Assembly (NCBI GenBank): GCA_914767715.1
Contig: OU612067.1
Span: 30,728,162 to 30,792,161 of the forward strand
Reading direction: 5' to 3'
DNA from: Membranipora membranacea
Lineage: Eukaryota > Bryozoa > Gymnolaemata > Cheilostomatida > Membraniporidae
DNA length: 64,000 bases
The notes below the pieces were generated by a model that was not told the origin of the DNA, made no database searches, and saw nothing but the letters and a program-made list of their open reading frames with translations. Numbering within the stretch: the stretch's first letter is position 1; every line of letters begins with the position of its first letter. Below are positions 25,304-38,090 of the stretch, piece by piece. Both the position numbers and the translations under genes were made by a program.

Positions 25304-28300
25304 TTATCCAAACATGTTGCAATTAACATATTGTGCATTACTACACTGGCAAGTACGCAAGTCAAACTTAAGTCCCCATTGGCACCACCGCTCTATGGGA
25401 TGTAGTGAGTGAATATTAGTCTCACTGTATGTGCTGCAATCCACACTTGGTAGTCGACGGTATGTCCTTCCATTTCTTTGGCATGTCATTCCTAAAATAA
25501 AATATCGAGTAATTAACATCTTCTCCTGAATTTCTTTGTATTGAAATGTTTATTTTTTTCTTGCATGCAAAAGCCTTTTTTGAAGTGATCTTTTAATCAT
25601 TCCTATATATTTTGCACCCTGCGAGCGCTGTGTAGTGAGGTTTTTACAATGTCTTTCAGAATATTAGTTTTGTCTCATTTTTTAAAGAACAATGTCATGT
25701 CATGAATTTCCATTGTGGATGATCAAGTACTTACCTCTGTCTGTGTTTGAAGCATGGTTGCAGACTGGCTTCTGCGGAGACCATATACCATTAGTACATT
25801 GGTAAGTTTCTACTTGTCCGTCATCACAAGTTACTATAAATTCTGATGCAGAGTGTCCCGGAGTAATCACGGAGTTTGGCACATCCTCGCAGCTTATAAC
25901 TACAACAACATCCACAAAAGGTCAATACAAAGAAGTTAATTGGCTTACATCTAACATCTCTAATAATTCTCCATAATCAAAGAAGTAGATATATTTGAGG
26001 GAGCTGTGAGGTCGAAAAATCTACCAAGAACCGAAAGAACTAATGTGACACCAAAAAACTGGTAGCAACTAGCAAGTGCAAATTTTTATTTCAATCTCAG
26101 CACCCCAAATAAATACAACGTCATCCATGACCATTGATAACGTAGTGCAAAGAAAAATAGTAAAGAAACTGTTATATAATTTACAACTCAATTAATGCTT
26201 TATAGAAGAGAAAGAGATGGTAGTAAAAGTAACATCTTACCATCATATCTGATGAAGCACCCAGCATATGTTATGTTTGAGCTTGTATTCAAAGTAAACC
26301 TGAGATTGCTGTTTCTGATGTTATCAAAGGTGAGCATCTCGGTGTCACCCCAAATCACACCCCCACTACATCTGTACAGCTCAGTGGAACCGCTGCTGAT
26401 GGAGAAATGATCGTTGTTTGGGTCATTTCTGCTCCCTTCGCTCTCACATAAGGCTCGCGTGTTGTGGCCGATAATGAAGTCAATCAACCGTAGTTTCACA
26501 GATGTCGTTGTTGGTGGAAGTTCCAGAGTTAGAGAGTATTGCGTACTTTTGCTCAAAGTTACCCAACCGAAATCATACTCTGGATGACTCATTATGTAAC
26601 CAGCAGAATTGTTGCCATTGATAACTGTTTCTCCTCTTCCCATTGGTGTCAATGGTAACAAAATGGTGCTGACTACAAAGAAAGACACATTAAGTGTACA
26701 ATCACAAAGAATATTATTATGTGAGTTGGACAAACACAACATGATAAATATTTTTGTTGTTGCTGTAAAAACAAAATCCAAACATTAAAAAAACCAGTAA
26801 CATTGCCTGAGTTGAAATCTGGTTTACTGATGACACAGCCCTATTACAATTCATGGGTTGCGCCATCAGAATAATGAATGAATTATATCATTAATGTCAA
26901 CGATATTGAGCTTACCATTAAAGGAGATTTTGAATCCTGGCTCATTGGCGATAGCAGGTAACTTTATGACAATGTCATCAGTGATGAGGATCCGATCAAC
27001 TTGTTTCTTTTTGTACAGATTGATACAGCTGGGTCCATAAAGCAACCTGTCGACAGTACTATTGCCAGCGGTGAATGGGAATCCACCACGGCACAGAACA
27101 CCTTGTGTGAACGGAGGCAGGTAGACTATTTGGACCCATGTCTTCGTTTTAGGTAGATTGTGTATTATTACTGTGGATTCATTTGCTGTGGAGAACCTGT
27201 TTGGATATCCAGGAGTGAATATCTCACCAGTAAAGCTTCCCGCTGATTGTGAGAGGTATATATGACGTGTTACACCTTGCTGTAGTATTACACCTGCAAA
27301 GTTATTAATACCAATAAATGATAAAAAATACAATTAAATATACATAAATAGAAGTATATACATATAAATACAAATAAATACAAATAAATACAAGTAAATA
27401 CAAATAAATGCAGATACAAAAGATGATTTTGAACTTGGCACTATAATAATCATTTTCTATAAATATGGATCTTCGGAGCCAACTATAACCACAATATGCA
27501 ATTGAAACACTTTTGAAAAATTAAAAATATTTTTATAGCTACAAATAACAGTAATTCCTAACCTCTAACTTTTGTTGTGTCAAAGGAGTTCACTAAAACA
27601 GTTTAAGAATTAATCTATGTATCTTTTTTCCCTACTCTACTGAATATGCACTTTGACTGATAATTCAGAAGCAATTTCAGGCCTATGTAGGTACATCATG
27701 GCAGTAGCTAGCTATTGAGCTTTGAATCGAAGCATAATTAACTATGTTCTTATCTCGTAGAAAAACTGTTTTTTTTCCTTACTACTGATAATTTAAACAA
27801 TCATTCATACACGACTGCATCTCGTTAAAGGAGCCAAAGTGCTCCGAGTGAGATTAATTAGATGAGAGATCAAGAAGTTACCTGGGTTGGGGTCAGAGTT
27901 ACAGGCTGGCTGATATGGCTCCCATAAACCATTATTACATTGGAAAGTTCCTGCTGCGTATCCATCATCACAAGTTACTATGAGATCTGTTACTGGGTAT
28001 CCAAGAGTGATGACTGAGTTTGGTACATCACTGCAGCTAACTAAAATAACATCATCACAGAGACATGAGAAGTAGTAAGCCGCACTAGTATATTTGATTG
28101 TAACTATTTGTAACATATGTATGTTGGTACTTGAAATGAACCTTAGATTGTTCCAAGCTCAGTTTTCTAAAGATCTACGCTGATGATGTCACACACATTA
28201 ATCGTATAGGTGAATGTTACATTATCAATCAAGCAGACATTATTCATAATTGCCCCAGATTTCAAAGTAGCAGTGTGGTTGGGATGTGCATATGGCCTGG

Positions 28301-31300
28301 CCAATCAGAAGAGAAGAGATAATGCTGTTATGATGGTCTATGAAAATTATTATTCAACTCTTAAAGATGGAGTGTAATTCAGATTCGGCATTAATTGTAG
28401 ACACTTGGTAGTCTATCTACAGGGATTTACTTGTGCGGGGTGTAATAATATGGACCAAAATTTTTTATGAGACTTACTTTTACCAATTTGCTATGCTCAA
28501 AAATCAATCCTAAAAACTAATGAGATCAGGGGAATTACATGGAGCATAGCATGTCTTGTCAAGACAGGCTACATTGAGCCATATTTAATAGCGTAAAACA
28601 TGATGATTAATGATATATTGATTTATAATTCATTAGAAAATCAATATCATGCAGTGCACCTGCTTTGACACACATTGTGACACTGTAATTTAACTATAAA
28701 CTGAACTGAAAATTATTGTATTCCTACACTTTTTTACATCTAATTTTCTTCTAAAAAAAGAAAATTAGGTTTCAAAACTACATCAGCAGAGTCAAATATA
28801 GTTGAGGAATGTGTAGCTATAATGATTTTCGAAAATACTAAATACTTACTGAGAAAAATCGCTAAATGTAAATCAGTCATTATTGATTGATAGGGCATTG
28901 TTTATGAGAGTCCTACATATGACATCATATTCTTGCTTATAAATGTAAACAAATTGTTATGATGTATTTGGCGCCAAATCGGACCACATGTACATAATCG
29001 GAATTGGGTGATCTATCAACCTGGATAGGGACGGGAGAAAGTGAATCTGACCCGTACCCCATCTTTAAATTTTACTAGGATGAGGCAATGCTGCGAAATT
29101 ACCAAATTAATTTAATATGACATCATTTCTGCTCTCTAGGATTATCACAATGAGTGCTCATCATACTGATGTGGTTTTAGATCTAATAATTGGTCAAAGC
29201 TTCATAATTTAACATCTAAGATTTACCTGCGCTTGGGTCAGGGTTGCATACTGGCATCTGTGGAGACCACAAACCATCAATACATTGGTAAGTTCCTATT
29301 TGTCCGTCGTCACAAGTTACTATAAAGTCTGATGCAGAGCGTCCCCGTGTGATACTGGAGTACGGCACATAATCGCAGCTGGTTACTGCAATGAAATCCA
29401 TGAGAAGTTACTGTGATACTCTTAGTGTAGCAACCAAGTCAAATATGAATTCATGGATGAGAGGCAAAATACGCACAGAAAAATGATATCATCATAAAAG
29501 GGTATGAAATTGTTATTGCATTTTCATTGCAGCATTATTGTCCAACTATTCTCAAGTCAACAGTTATGTTAGGCTAACCTAACGGTATGGCTATTTGTGG
29601 AGATTCTATAATTTTATGGCTTTGTGGTCTAGCTAAAATGCATCCCAGTAAAAACTTTTCAAAAATGAGGAAAGCTGGTTGAAAAAAGTTTTAAAAGTGG
29701 TCAGCTGTAGAATTTGTGGACCAATCAAAGATGGGGAATGCGTTCCAGCTAACTTACATAAATAGCCATCAGAGCTTTCTCTGGGCAAGATATGTTATCT
29801 TAGTCCATAAATGTCAGTGGTAGTGTACCACTTACCGTCATATCTGATAAAGAACCCAGCGTATGATATGTTTGAGCTTGTATTCAACGTAAACCTGAGA
29901 TTGCTGTTTCTGATGTTATCAAAGGTGAGCATCTCAGTGTTACCCCAAATGACACCACCGCTACATCTGTACAGCTCAGTGGAACTGCTGCTGATGGAGA
30001 AATGATCGTTGTTTGGGTCATTTCTGCTCCCTTCGCTCTCACATAAGGCTCGCGTGTTGTGGCCGATAATGAAGTCAATCAACCGTAGTTTCACAGATGT
30101 CGTTGTTGGTGGAAGTTCCAGAGTTAGAGAGTACTGTGTACTTTTGCTCAAAGTTACCCGACTGAAATCATACTCTGGGTGACTCATTATGTAACCAGCA
30201 GAATTGTTGCCATTGATAACTGTTTCTCCTCTTTCCATTGGTGTAAGTGGTAACAAAAAGGTGCTGACTGGGAAAGAAAAAGGGAGTTAGTATACATTAT
30301 ATTATATATGAATAATATAAGCCTGCAAAAATTACTCAATGCCGAAAATCTTTTGTTGATGATGTAGACTAAATACAAAAGTTTTACAAAAAGTCTCATA
30401 TAATTAGGAGTTTCTGATTTTCTCTAAATTTTGTAGAATTCGATATTATATACACTATCAAGAGTTGCAAAATCACAGTATACCTAGGATAATTTTTAGG
30501 AAATCTATCCTTACCATTGTAAGTGATTTTGAATGCTGGCTCGTTAGTCATGGGGGGTAACTTTATTACGATATCTTTTGTGATGAGAATCCGATCGCTT
30601 TGTTTCTTTTTGTAGAGATTAATACAGCTCGGTCCGTGAAGTAAACTGTCGACCGTGCTATTACCAGCAGTAAATGGGAATCCATCGCATGCAACACCCT
30701 CTGGTGATACAGGGAGATAAACTAGCTCGACCCATGTTTGTGTGTTTGGGAGATCAAATATTTGAAAGCCTGCTTCACTTTCTGTGGTGAACCTGTTAGG
30801 ATAATCAGGACTGAAAATCTCCCCACTTAAGCTTCCAGCCGATGCTGAGTAATATATGAAATGTCTGCTATGTTGCTGTAGGGTTACGACTGAAAAAACA
30901 AAAATTTCAAAGAAGGTCACGATATGGAGTTTGGCATATGATGGATTTGCGATTCAATCTCAACAGATATTAAAAAAAAATTGTATTATGCCTATAATGA
31001 GCTAGAGTCTCCTAAGATGCCCACAAACTCAATTCACAAATTATTGACAGGATTTTAGATATGTTAAATTTTTGGGAAACAACACAGTCTTAAAAAAACT
31101 GATACCAGAATATAATACGATATATATATAATGTCTCTTACATCCAATGCCATATACATCAATAGGTTGTGCTTGACTAACTAGCAAATCCAGACCACAT
31201 AGAGATGAAAAAGGAAGAAAAATTCTTGCAGATAAGAGAAAAAAAAACACCTTTTGCAAGCATTTGCAAATCATTTATAATATGTATATAATGTGTACAA

Positions 31301-31388
31301 TCTTACCTCGTCCTATTTGGTCTGAACAGTTAGCAAGAGCAAGAAGTAGCAACAACGACCCAACAATGAGTCCTGCTATATTCCCCAT
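25304..31388 (-). CDS. Secreted CUB/sushi mosaic protein
   Basis: Nine exons: 31388-31307, 30889-30515, 30267-29836, 29385-29227, 28040-27882, 27293-26916, 26672-26241, 25899-25735 and 25491-25304. They make 789 residues ending in TAA. Exon 1 is a signal peptide (MGNIAGLIV, then a Leu-rich core, then LANC). Each later exon is one module, and every internal exon begins and ends in phase 1: CUB (28-152), CUB (153-296), sushi (297-349), sushi (350-402), CUB (403-528), CUB (529-672), sushi (673-727), then a six-Cys tail (728-789). The sushi modules show the four-Cys pattern with TCDDG and a Trp before the last Cys. The CUB modules have SP/HPxY starts and FDN/YDG ends but few Cys. The tail (DCSTYSE, WCQWGLKFD, TCQCS) is like a chitin-binding type-2 fold. 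It should be extracellular, for adhesion or recognition; the ligand is unknown. The protein looks like an internally duplicated CUB-CUB-sushi block. Confidence 0.8.
27345..27420. repeat. AAATAC/AAATACAAAT microsatellite
   Basis: About eight copies of a 6-10 base unit (ACAAATAAAT) lie in the intron before the third CUB exon of the CUB/sushi gene. Confidence 0.8.
28740..28768. repeat. 11-bp hairpin in the CUB/sushi gene intron
   Basis: CTAATTTTCTT at 28740-28750 pairs with AAGAAAATTAG at 28758-28768. It is A/T-rich and may be trivial. The surrounding 28.1-29.2 kb intron has no other feature I can name. Confidence 0.4.
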
Positions 31389-31455
31389 CTTTTTAATATA
31401 GATACACAGCTTTGGCGCCTCAGCTTCAAATGTGATATCACAAGTGGTTAACATC

Positions 31456-31463
31456 TTTTTATA
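31456..31463 (-). promoter_or_regulatory. TATA box of the CUB/sushi gene
   Basis: On the minus strand TATAAAAA lies 68-75 bases before the ATG at 31388. Initiation about 30 bases on would leave a leader of roughly 45 bases. It supports this ATG as the true start. Confidence 0.6.
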
Positions 31464-31479
31464 TCATCTTTTAATGACC

Positions 31480-33060
31480 GCCAATCAGTCTGTCTGCCAA
31501 AATAGCAGATCAATGATTCACAACGCATACCTAATACTAAATAGCATTACACAAGTTCACAAAGCTGTAATGGTATGTATGGTCGCTAGCAGTTAAGTGG
31601 TAACCAGTAGTAAAGGAAAAGGGTACGGAAATTGGCAAGGAAATGGTTGATTTATGTTTGGTAAGATATTTGGATGCTCGGTAAACTGGACAAGGAACAA
31701 ACAAGGAAATGACCTTATCGGTTCAGGTTGGTGTCAACCAAACTCTTGAGATTTATATTTTAATCCCTTGGATCATATGCGTGACCTCTATCAGGTTTAT
31801 GATTGATTACGAAGGCGCATCAGTTTTACAAAGTTTATTTCATGAAGAAAATCCATGTTGGCCAAATCCAACAAGCTACAAAATAAAACCTACCACGTTC
31901 AATCAATCTACAACTTTGAACACCAATGAAGGAGAGTCTGCTCTATTTATGATGCAATGAAGCGGATCATCGATCAGAAAACAATCCTTGAACCTTCCTT
32001 ACTGCTCGCTGATTTCATGGTATATTCTGATTTATCTGTTGTTCAATCTTGACATATATTATTAAGATGTATTAAATACCAATGCAACAGGAGTTGTCTC
32101 TCCTGCCCCTCAATTTACGTAAATAAATATCCGTTGCACAGGAAATAGCAAAATATATAGCCACAGCATATTATTGGCATCAGCTTATCTTCCATACTAC
32201 TCAGGATAAGTGCAACTGACCGCTTAATTAAATAATTAATAATAATAATTAATAATTAAATAATTAATTAATTAAAGAGCAAAAATAGGAAAAGTGAGGA
32301 GTATATCTTCCCAGTTGGCAACGATACAGAGTCTTATTATGAGACCAGATCTGTTTCAAAACTGAACTGAATTTCCGAGGATGAAGTTGACTGTTTATAC
32401 AAATGCTAAAACTCTCAGTGTTTGACAAGAACAAGCATATATTCAACATAACCATAAACAAACTCCAGAATATAAAGTTTTTGATTCACCATTCACCACT
32501 CTTTCTGTGTTATGGAAAGCAAATAACAATCACTATCAAAACTGTTCATATCAGAGTAATCTAATAGCAATGAAGGAAAAAACAAAATTTATCCACACAA
32601 GGACATTATTGAATGATATAACTGCTTTCAAAGTGCCAAAACTCAGGGTCTTGAATAATCTGAAAGAGCTTATCTCCCCTGTTACAGATAAGGCACTCCC
32701 ACTAAAATATCCTCGACTAGGCTACCAATGCAATTTTGTGATAATATCTGATGTAAGTATAGCAGCATGGTAACTGTCCTAGACAGGCCTAGGATTACTG
32801 TTCCAACATTAGTGGATCACCATTTTAGTGTTAATCTGTCGCAGGGGATATAACATAAAAACACTTTAATCATATTAAAGCCTTCGGAAGGACCGCAGCA
32901 ATATAGAGTCTGGCAGCTAGTTCTGCAGTAATTCAGAGCTTTTCTGGGTAAAAATTATGTACGGTGTTAGAAATTGTCCTCCTTGCTCATCTATGAGATG
33001 TGAGGTATCCATGAGGCCCAGTGCTGTGCCAAGCTAATAATCTACCACTATCTTTGTTTC
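31480..33060. other. Intergenic stretch without recognised genes
   Basis: Upstream flank of the CUB/sushi gene. A plus-strand open stretch at 32507-32773 has no family resemblance and no splice context. A TAATTAA-rich low-complexity run lies near 32225-32275, and a CAGGAG/CTCCTG hairpin with AGTTGTC lies near 32088. Confidence 0.4.
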
Positions 33061-33069
33061 CAGCTTGTT

Positions 33070-33850
33070 GGGGAGGGGGGAGCGTCTTGTCATTCATTGA
33101 GGGAAGGGAAAATATATATTCACAGCTGTAACACATACAAGTATTAGTTGCATCGATCTCTAGGATTTGTGATAGCGGTCACTGACTGATACACACTTTA
33201 ACAGAAGTTCAGTTCTCACTCCCTGACATCATACTATGCCCAAGCGAACACCAGAAGGAAACATCAACCTGATGTATTTACTTCAAGCATCTTATTTCAA
33301 ATTTGTTGGGGGTTAACCAGGAATTGGCGCATTAGTGGCCCTCCTCCAAAGGGGCAACTACAATAGTCTTGTTATTCAATGAGGTGAGGGAAAATATATA
33401 TTCACAGCTGTAACACATACAAGTATTTGTTGCATCGATCTCTAGGATTTGTGATAGCGGTCACTGACTGATACACACTTTAACAGAACTTCAGTTCTCA
33501 CTCCCTGACATCATACTATGCCCAAGGGAACACCGGAAGGAAACATCAACCTGATGTATTTACTTCAAGCATCTTATTTCAAATTTGTTGGGGGTTAACC
33601 AGGAATTGGCGCATTAGTGGCCCTCCTCCAAAGGGGCAACTACAATTGTCTTGTTATTCAATGAGGTGAGGGAAAATATATATTCACAGCTGTAACACAG
33701 ACAAGTATTTGTTTCAGCAATCTCTAGGATTTGTGATAGTCACTGATACAAACCTTAACGGAAGTTCCGTTCTCACTCGCTGACATCATATTATGCCAAA
33801 ACAAACACTGAAAGACACAGATACCTAAACCATTACTCCCCAGTTGAGTG
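33070..33850. repeat. 282-bp tandem repeat, about 2.6 copies
   Basis: The run AAAATATATATTCACAGCTG begins at 33109, 33391 and 33673, giving an exact 282-bp period. Copies 1 and 2 are nearly identical; copy 3 drifts and ends near 33815. Each full unit includes GGGGTTAACCAGGAATTGG and CCTCCAAAGGGGCAACTAC. A diverged single copy of that part lies at 49594-49695, so the unit derives from a dispersed element. The array abuts the 3' end of the lectin gene. Confidence 0.85.
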
Positions 33851-33905
33851 TTTGAAAATTTAAAGTAAAGTAGACATCGATAACAGGTCATGTTTTTATT
33901 TGATA

Positions 33906-36353
33906 TTAACAGAAACAAAATGGGGTTGATGAGCAAATATAGTGAAGCGTCTGAGTGCAGGGGATTTCCTAATATTTCCCGTTCTGAATGGTGATGCACT
34001 GCCTCTTAGGCGTGACATAAGCAGAAGGGAATCCTTGTTGCCATCTGTCTACAGGAACGTCTTCACCATGAAGAAAACTGTATAGATTGATTCTGACGAC
34101 GTACTGCATTGCACCAATCCAGTACGATATGTCACTCTTCCTACGAACATAGATTTGATATCAGTGATGGATTTGGACAAAGGATTCGGGTTTGAATAAT
34201 TCGGCTCCCTTCACAAGCTTTTATATATTTCTTATCTTTATATACAAAATAAATTGAACTAACAGTATGGAAATCATGTTTTTAAGTTTTATGCAGCTGC
34301 TTGATCACACAATCGCTCACCTTGTTGAGTAAGAAGCCTTTTTAGAGCTCCGTCCTCCTTGTCAGATGCAATATCAGCTAGGTTACCATTTACACCTCTA
34401 CGCAGGCAATGTCCACGGGCATCCATCCATGACTTAGACGTGCTGCTCATCCTATAACACGCGTAACCACCCGGCGCCTCGACAGCCCCACTCGGACAGC
34501 AAGCTGCAGAAGAAATATATTCATCTAGCTAACACAGTGTTGTAATGTACGAGTTGTTTGTTCCTAATTTTTGCTCCTGTATCAGCTGCATATCCTAATG
34601 ACCGACTTCCAGAAGAGGGAGGGAGAATAGTTAGCATCAATTTTAGTGATAGAAAACCTGGGAACGGCTGGAGTTGTATGGTATGATGAGTCCTTGGTAT
34701 AAGTTAAGATATCAACCAGCAGAAACGGGTGTTGAGATGTTACTGGTAGTCATACCCTGGGATATGGTATGCGGGTAGCTAAAAGTAAACTCTTGCTTCT
34801 ACACTCAACTTTTTTTATGTAATTCTTGATGGTGATAACCCGCATCTCAAAATTCCAATCTGTTCTGCTGGCATCTGATTAAGACACGCTTTCATGGTCA
34901 TATATGCTGGTTCAAAATGGTGGGTGCCAAGCTTTACTTTGACACAATGGATGCTGTAGAATAACATAGTCATTTTGATCAGCGCGGTGTCAGTTTTATA
35001 TTCACAAAACCTATGGTTTTAATTTGATCACATGTACTATGGGTTTGTTTGTTTGTTTAATTTAATACTCTCTCTCCGGAGATGTTTACGGATAAAAAGA
35101 GGTGCAGGCTTCTGAAATGAAAAATAAAACCCCTTTGGATGTAGCAAACAGTAATGATAATCATAAAACAAAAAACAAAATATTTTCAACTAACTATACT
35201 TTGAGTATCGATTGTCCTCGCTTCACAGTGCGGGATCTTTTAATATTGAAGTTGAATGAAGTTGAACGGATCAGCCTGGTGACTAGGTTTGAGAGGTGAT
35301 TTCTTTTTGCAGCCTGTAGTCTTACAAGAAAATTTTCGGATAGCAAGATTTCAATTGAGGGGACAAACCAGTAACAAAAAATAACTTGACGATAAAATTT
35401 AAAGTTAAAATCAGTTGGCCGATTTGACTGGAGCAAGGAGACAAATTTCAATGGTGGCTGAGGTGCATTCCTGACGCTGTTTAAAATTTGGGTTTGAAAT
35501 TGCATTGCTTAGGCTGAGCTGCAATATTTAACTCATGTCTCAATCAAAGGGTGCAGTCTCTGCTAGAGCAGAGGGATTGGGAAATCCCTCTTCAGATCAG
35601 AAGCCTTCCAACAAATGCATGCTCATAAGATATTTGAATATAGACTTAAAGTTATTTTATTTATTCACAGAAAGAACAATTTATCATCAAGCTCTCCAAC
35701 ACAAAACAGTTTTCAGTGAGTTTAAAACCCGCACAATTCTCCTCTCTAAATACATTAAGGTGTCATGGGTGCAATAATGTACAAGAGTTATGAATGTGTA
35801 TGGTATAAAATTTCTCAGATATCCATGTTCTCTCCAAATCAGCCAACGTTTAAGGATTTGTGTAAAAAAGTATTCTAGTCATTCTAGTCGTTTTGCACCT
35901 TGCATAGAAATTGCAGTTCCTAATGGTTTTTCATATTATGAATTGACCTTAACATGTTTGTTACTGGCGCATCTATTTTTAATCGACAAAGCAGCAGATG
36001 TTTCCAAGATATATGGCTGTAGAATGAAAAAGTGTCTTACTTGACCAGATAGCTCTGCTCATCAGAAGAACCGCTGCCGACACAAGAATTCCTGTCCTGT
36101 AAAAGAGTGGAAAGTTTAAACATCTGAGGTATGTGACTGATAATTAATTAAAATTATTGCTGGTACATATTAATCTGCTTTCAAGTATTTCAAAATGGAT
36201 TTTCAATGTCAAATGTCTAAAGCATATTAAATGCTGACAGAGGAATTGAGAAATATTAAATTAAAGTCGTCCAACTATAGTTGAACTATAGTTGAACGAC
36301 TTTAATACAATACTTTATACAACCGCTGTCCCAACTTACTTCAGTCCTACCAT
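33906..36353 (-). pseudogene. C-type lectin-like gene, probably broken
   Basis: Exons: 36353-36340, 36096-36041, 34503-34321 and 34140-33906. The first two give a signal peptide (MVGLKTGILVSAAVLLM, then SRAIWS). Exon 3 opens the C-type lectin fold: CCPSG, YACYRM, SWMDARGHCLRRG, NLADIASDKEDGALKRLL. Exon 4 gives SYWIGAMQ, DRWQQGFP, CITIQNGKY, then TAG at 33971-33969, then in frame EIPCTQTLHYICS and a TAA. The parts after the TAG are the expected end of the fold, and a Trp normally sits near the stop. In addition, exon 3 ends in phase 1 at a strong AAG/GTGAGC donor, but exon 4 can be read in the lectin frame only from phase 2. Two lesions suggest a pseudogene. A missed small exon could explain the phase but not the stop. 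Lectins of this type are secreted sugar-binding or recognition proteins; no Ca-binding EPN/QPD motif is visible. Confidence 0.7.
36260..36306. repeat. 47-bp near-perfect palindrome
   Basis: A 23-base arm at 36260-36282 (starting ATTAAAGTCGT) and its complement at 36284-36306 (ending ACGACTTTAAT) are separated by one base with one mismatch. It lies in the first intron of the lectin gene, 34 bases from the exon 1 donor. It may be the remains of a foldback element. Confidence 0.75.
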
Positions 36354-37070
36354 GATGTTGGTATGATACAGACCTTCTGAGTTTGACCAATCAAAAGCCA
36401 CCAATTTCGATGACACTATGGAGCTATCAGGTTGAATATCCGCTTTTATATGATAAGACCATGAGAAATAACCAATCAGTATCACTGTGACAATGCTGGA
36501 AACGGGCAACTTGCCAAAATGGTGGTTCTTCATTGGAAGGGTACTAACAATATTTTTTGTTTGATATCACCTTGATATCACCTCTAGCATGATGAGGTTT
36601 TTGCATTCATTCTAGGACCAAACTAGGTTGATTTTCACCATCATATAAACTTTTTAGACAAACTCATGCGTAATTTTGCTGCTACATTTAGCATTTCTTT
36701 GCATCACAAATCTTTTTTTGTTACCTCCATGTTTACTTTTAGGTCTTTTAGAACTTTTATAAGACATTAAAGCTTGTAAGATGGTTGAAGCTCATAAATG
36801 TCTAGTTTTACCATATTATTTCACCTTTAACATATAGATGCAAAAAAGATGGCCTTTAAGTGAATGATTACTAACTGTTCAAGCAGCCTCAGAACAACTC
36901 CCAATGCATGCCATCCCTGTGTCATTGTGATAGCAACAGATAATGCTATTTTTGTTCGCAGCTTTTTATACAACGCATTATGTAACGGCTATACAGTTGA
37001 CACCAGTTTGGAAACTGCATTGCCACAACTCTATTAGGTTATGCTGCAGTACTATCTATGTTTGTGGCTT

Positions 37071-37290
37071 TTCTGAATGCTGGGTGTCGGTGCAGTTTAT
37101 GTTTAACCACTTTTAAAGATGCCATTTAGTTTCTGGCATGCTAGGTGCAGAAACCGAAGTTGACTGCATGCTGGGTGTAGATAGATAATTCTACAAGTTG
37201 CGAGCATGCTAGGTGTAGATGTGCGATCACACGAGTTTTCTAGCATGCTGGGTGTAGATGGTTAATGTTTGCATGCTGGGTATAAATTGA
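37071..37290. repeat. Interspersed GCATGCTGGGTGTAGAT motif, six copies
   Basis: GCATGCTGGGTGTAGAT or close variants (GCATGCTAGGTG, GAATGCTGGGTG, GCATGCTGGGTATAAAT) occur near 37075, 37136, 37166, 37204, 37242 and 37269, spaced 27-61 bases with unrelated DNA between. No gene is nearby. Confidence 0.75.
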
Positions 37291-38090
37291 TGACTATTTT
37301 TAGCAGATTTATGATGAATCATTGGCTGCATAATGTGCCTATATTTCATCATTCGCAATCATGGCACTTTCTCAATCCCTCGCTACAGTCTGGGTCGTAG
37401 TTTAGAAAAATATGAGCGGGAGAGAAAAATCTGAGGTAGGTCCAGAACCTCCCAAAAGCAAATTAAGTTATATAAATAGCAAAAGGAAATCCCAAAGCAA
37501 TTGCTTATGACATGGATAATTCAATTCATTTGATCAAGGGCGACTTTATTTAGCTTTCTTCAGGAGGCAGTGCCACTGTGTCTCCCTTATAACTACGGGC
37601 ATGATCCATTAAAATTTCACTACTTTTTTTCTTTGTTATACTAATCACAAAGCTTAATTGGAGCAGCTATCTTGATATAAAAATTCCCAAAGATTCTAGA
37701 AATTAATAGCAAGGTCACAAATTTGGAATTTGAAGGATCAAATTAATAATGTCCATTTGATCGATGGTTTTTTGAAGTTCTACGGTTCACAGTTAATACG
37801 TGGTTTTAACTGACATCGCAAAGCTGGATATCTCAACTATGGGTGAAATCAGCTGTACTCTCCTCAAAATATGCTCTTGGTTCCTCGGGTTATTCATCTA
37901 GGATTTAATGGGAAGAGAAGGTCATTTCTGTTGGAGAGATGTTCGAGAAGCTTATAGTGTTATAACTTATCACTTTTTTTTCTCTCCAATGCTGAACCTT
38001 TCTTGGCTTCCATCTCGTTGAGTAGATTAATTTTGGTGCTACTTTTTGCAATAGTGTGCTAACAAGCATATTCTACTGGTACAACCATCT

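Noticed and set aside
29811-30078. Plus- and minus-strand frames overlapping the second CUB exon.
   Set aside because: Shadow frames of exon 30267-29836, which fits the CUB module in another frame.
32507-32773. 88-codon plus-strand open frame.
   Set aside because: No family resemblance, no splice signals, no promoter, and length expected by chance in AT-rich DNA.
33109-33850. The 282-bp array as a CRISPR array.
   Set aside because: The whole unit repeats without unique spacers, and this is animal DNA.
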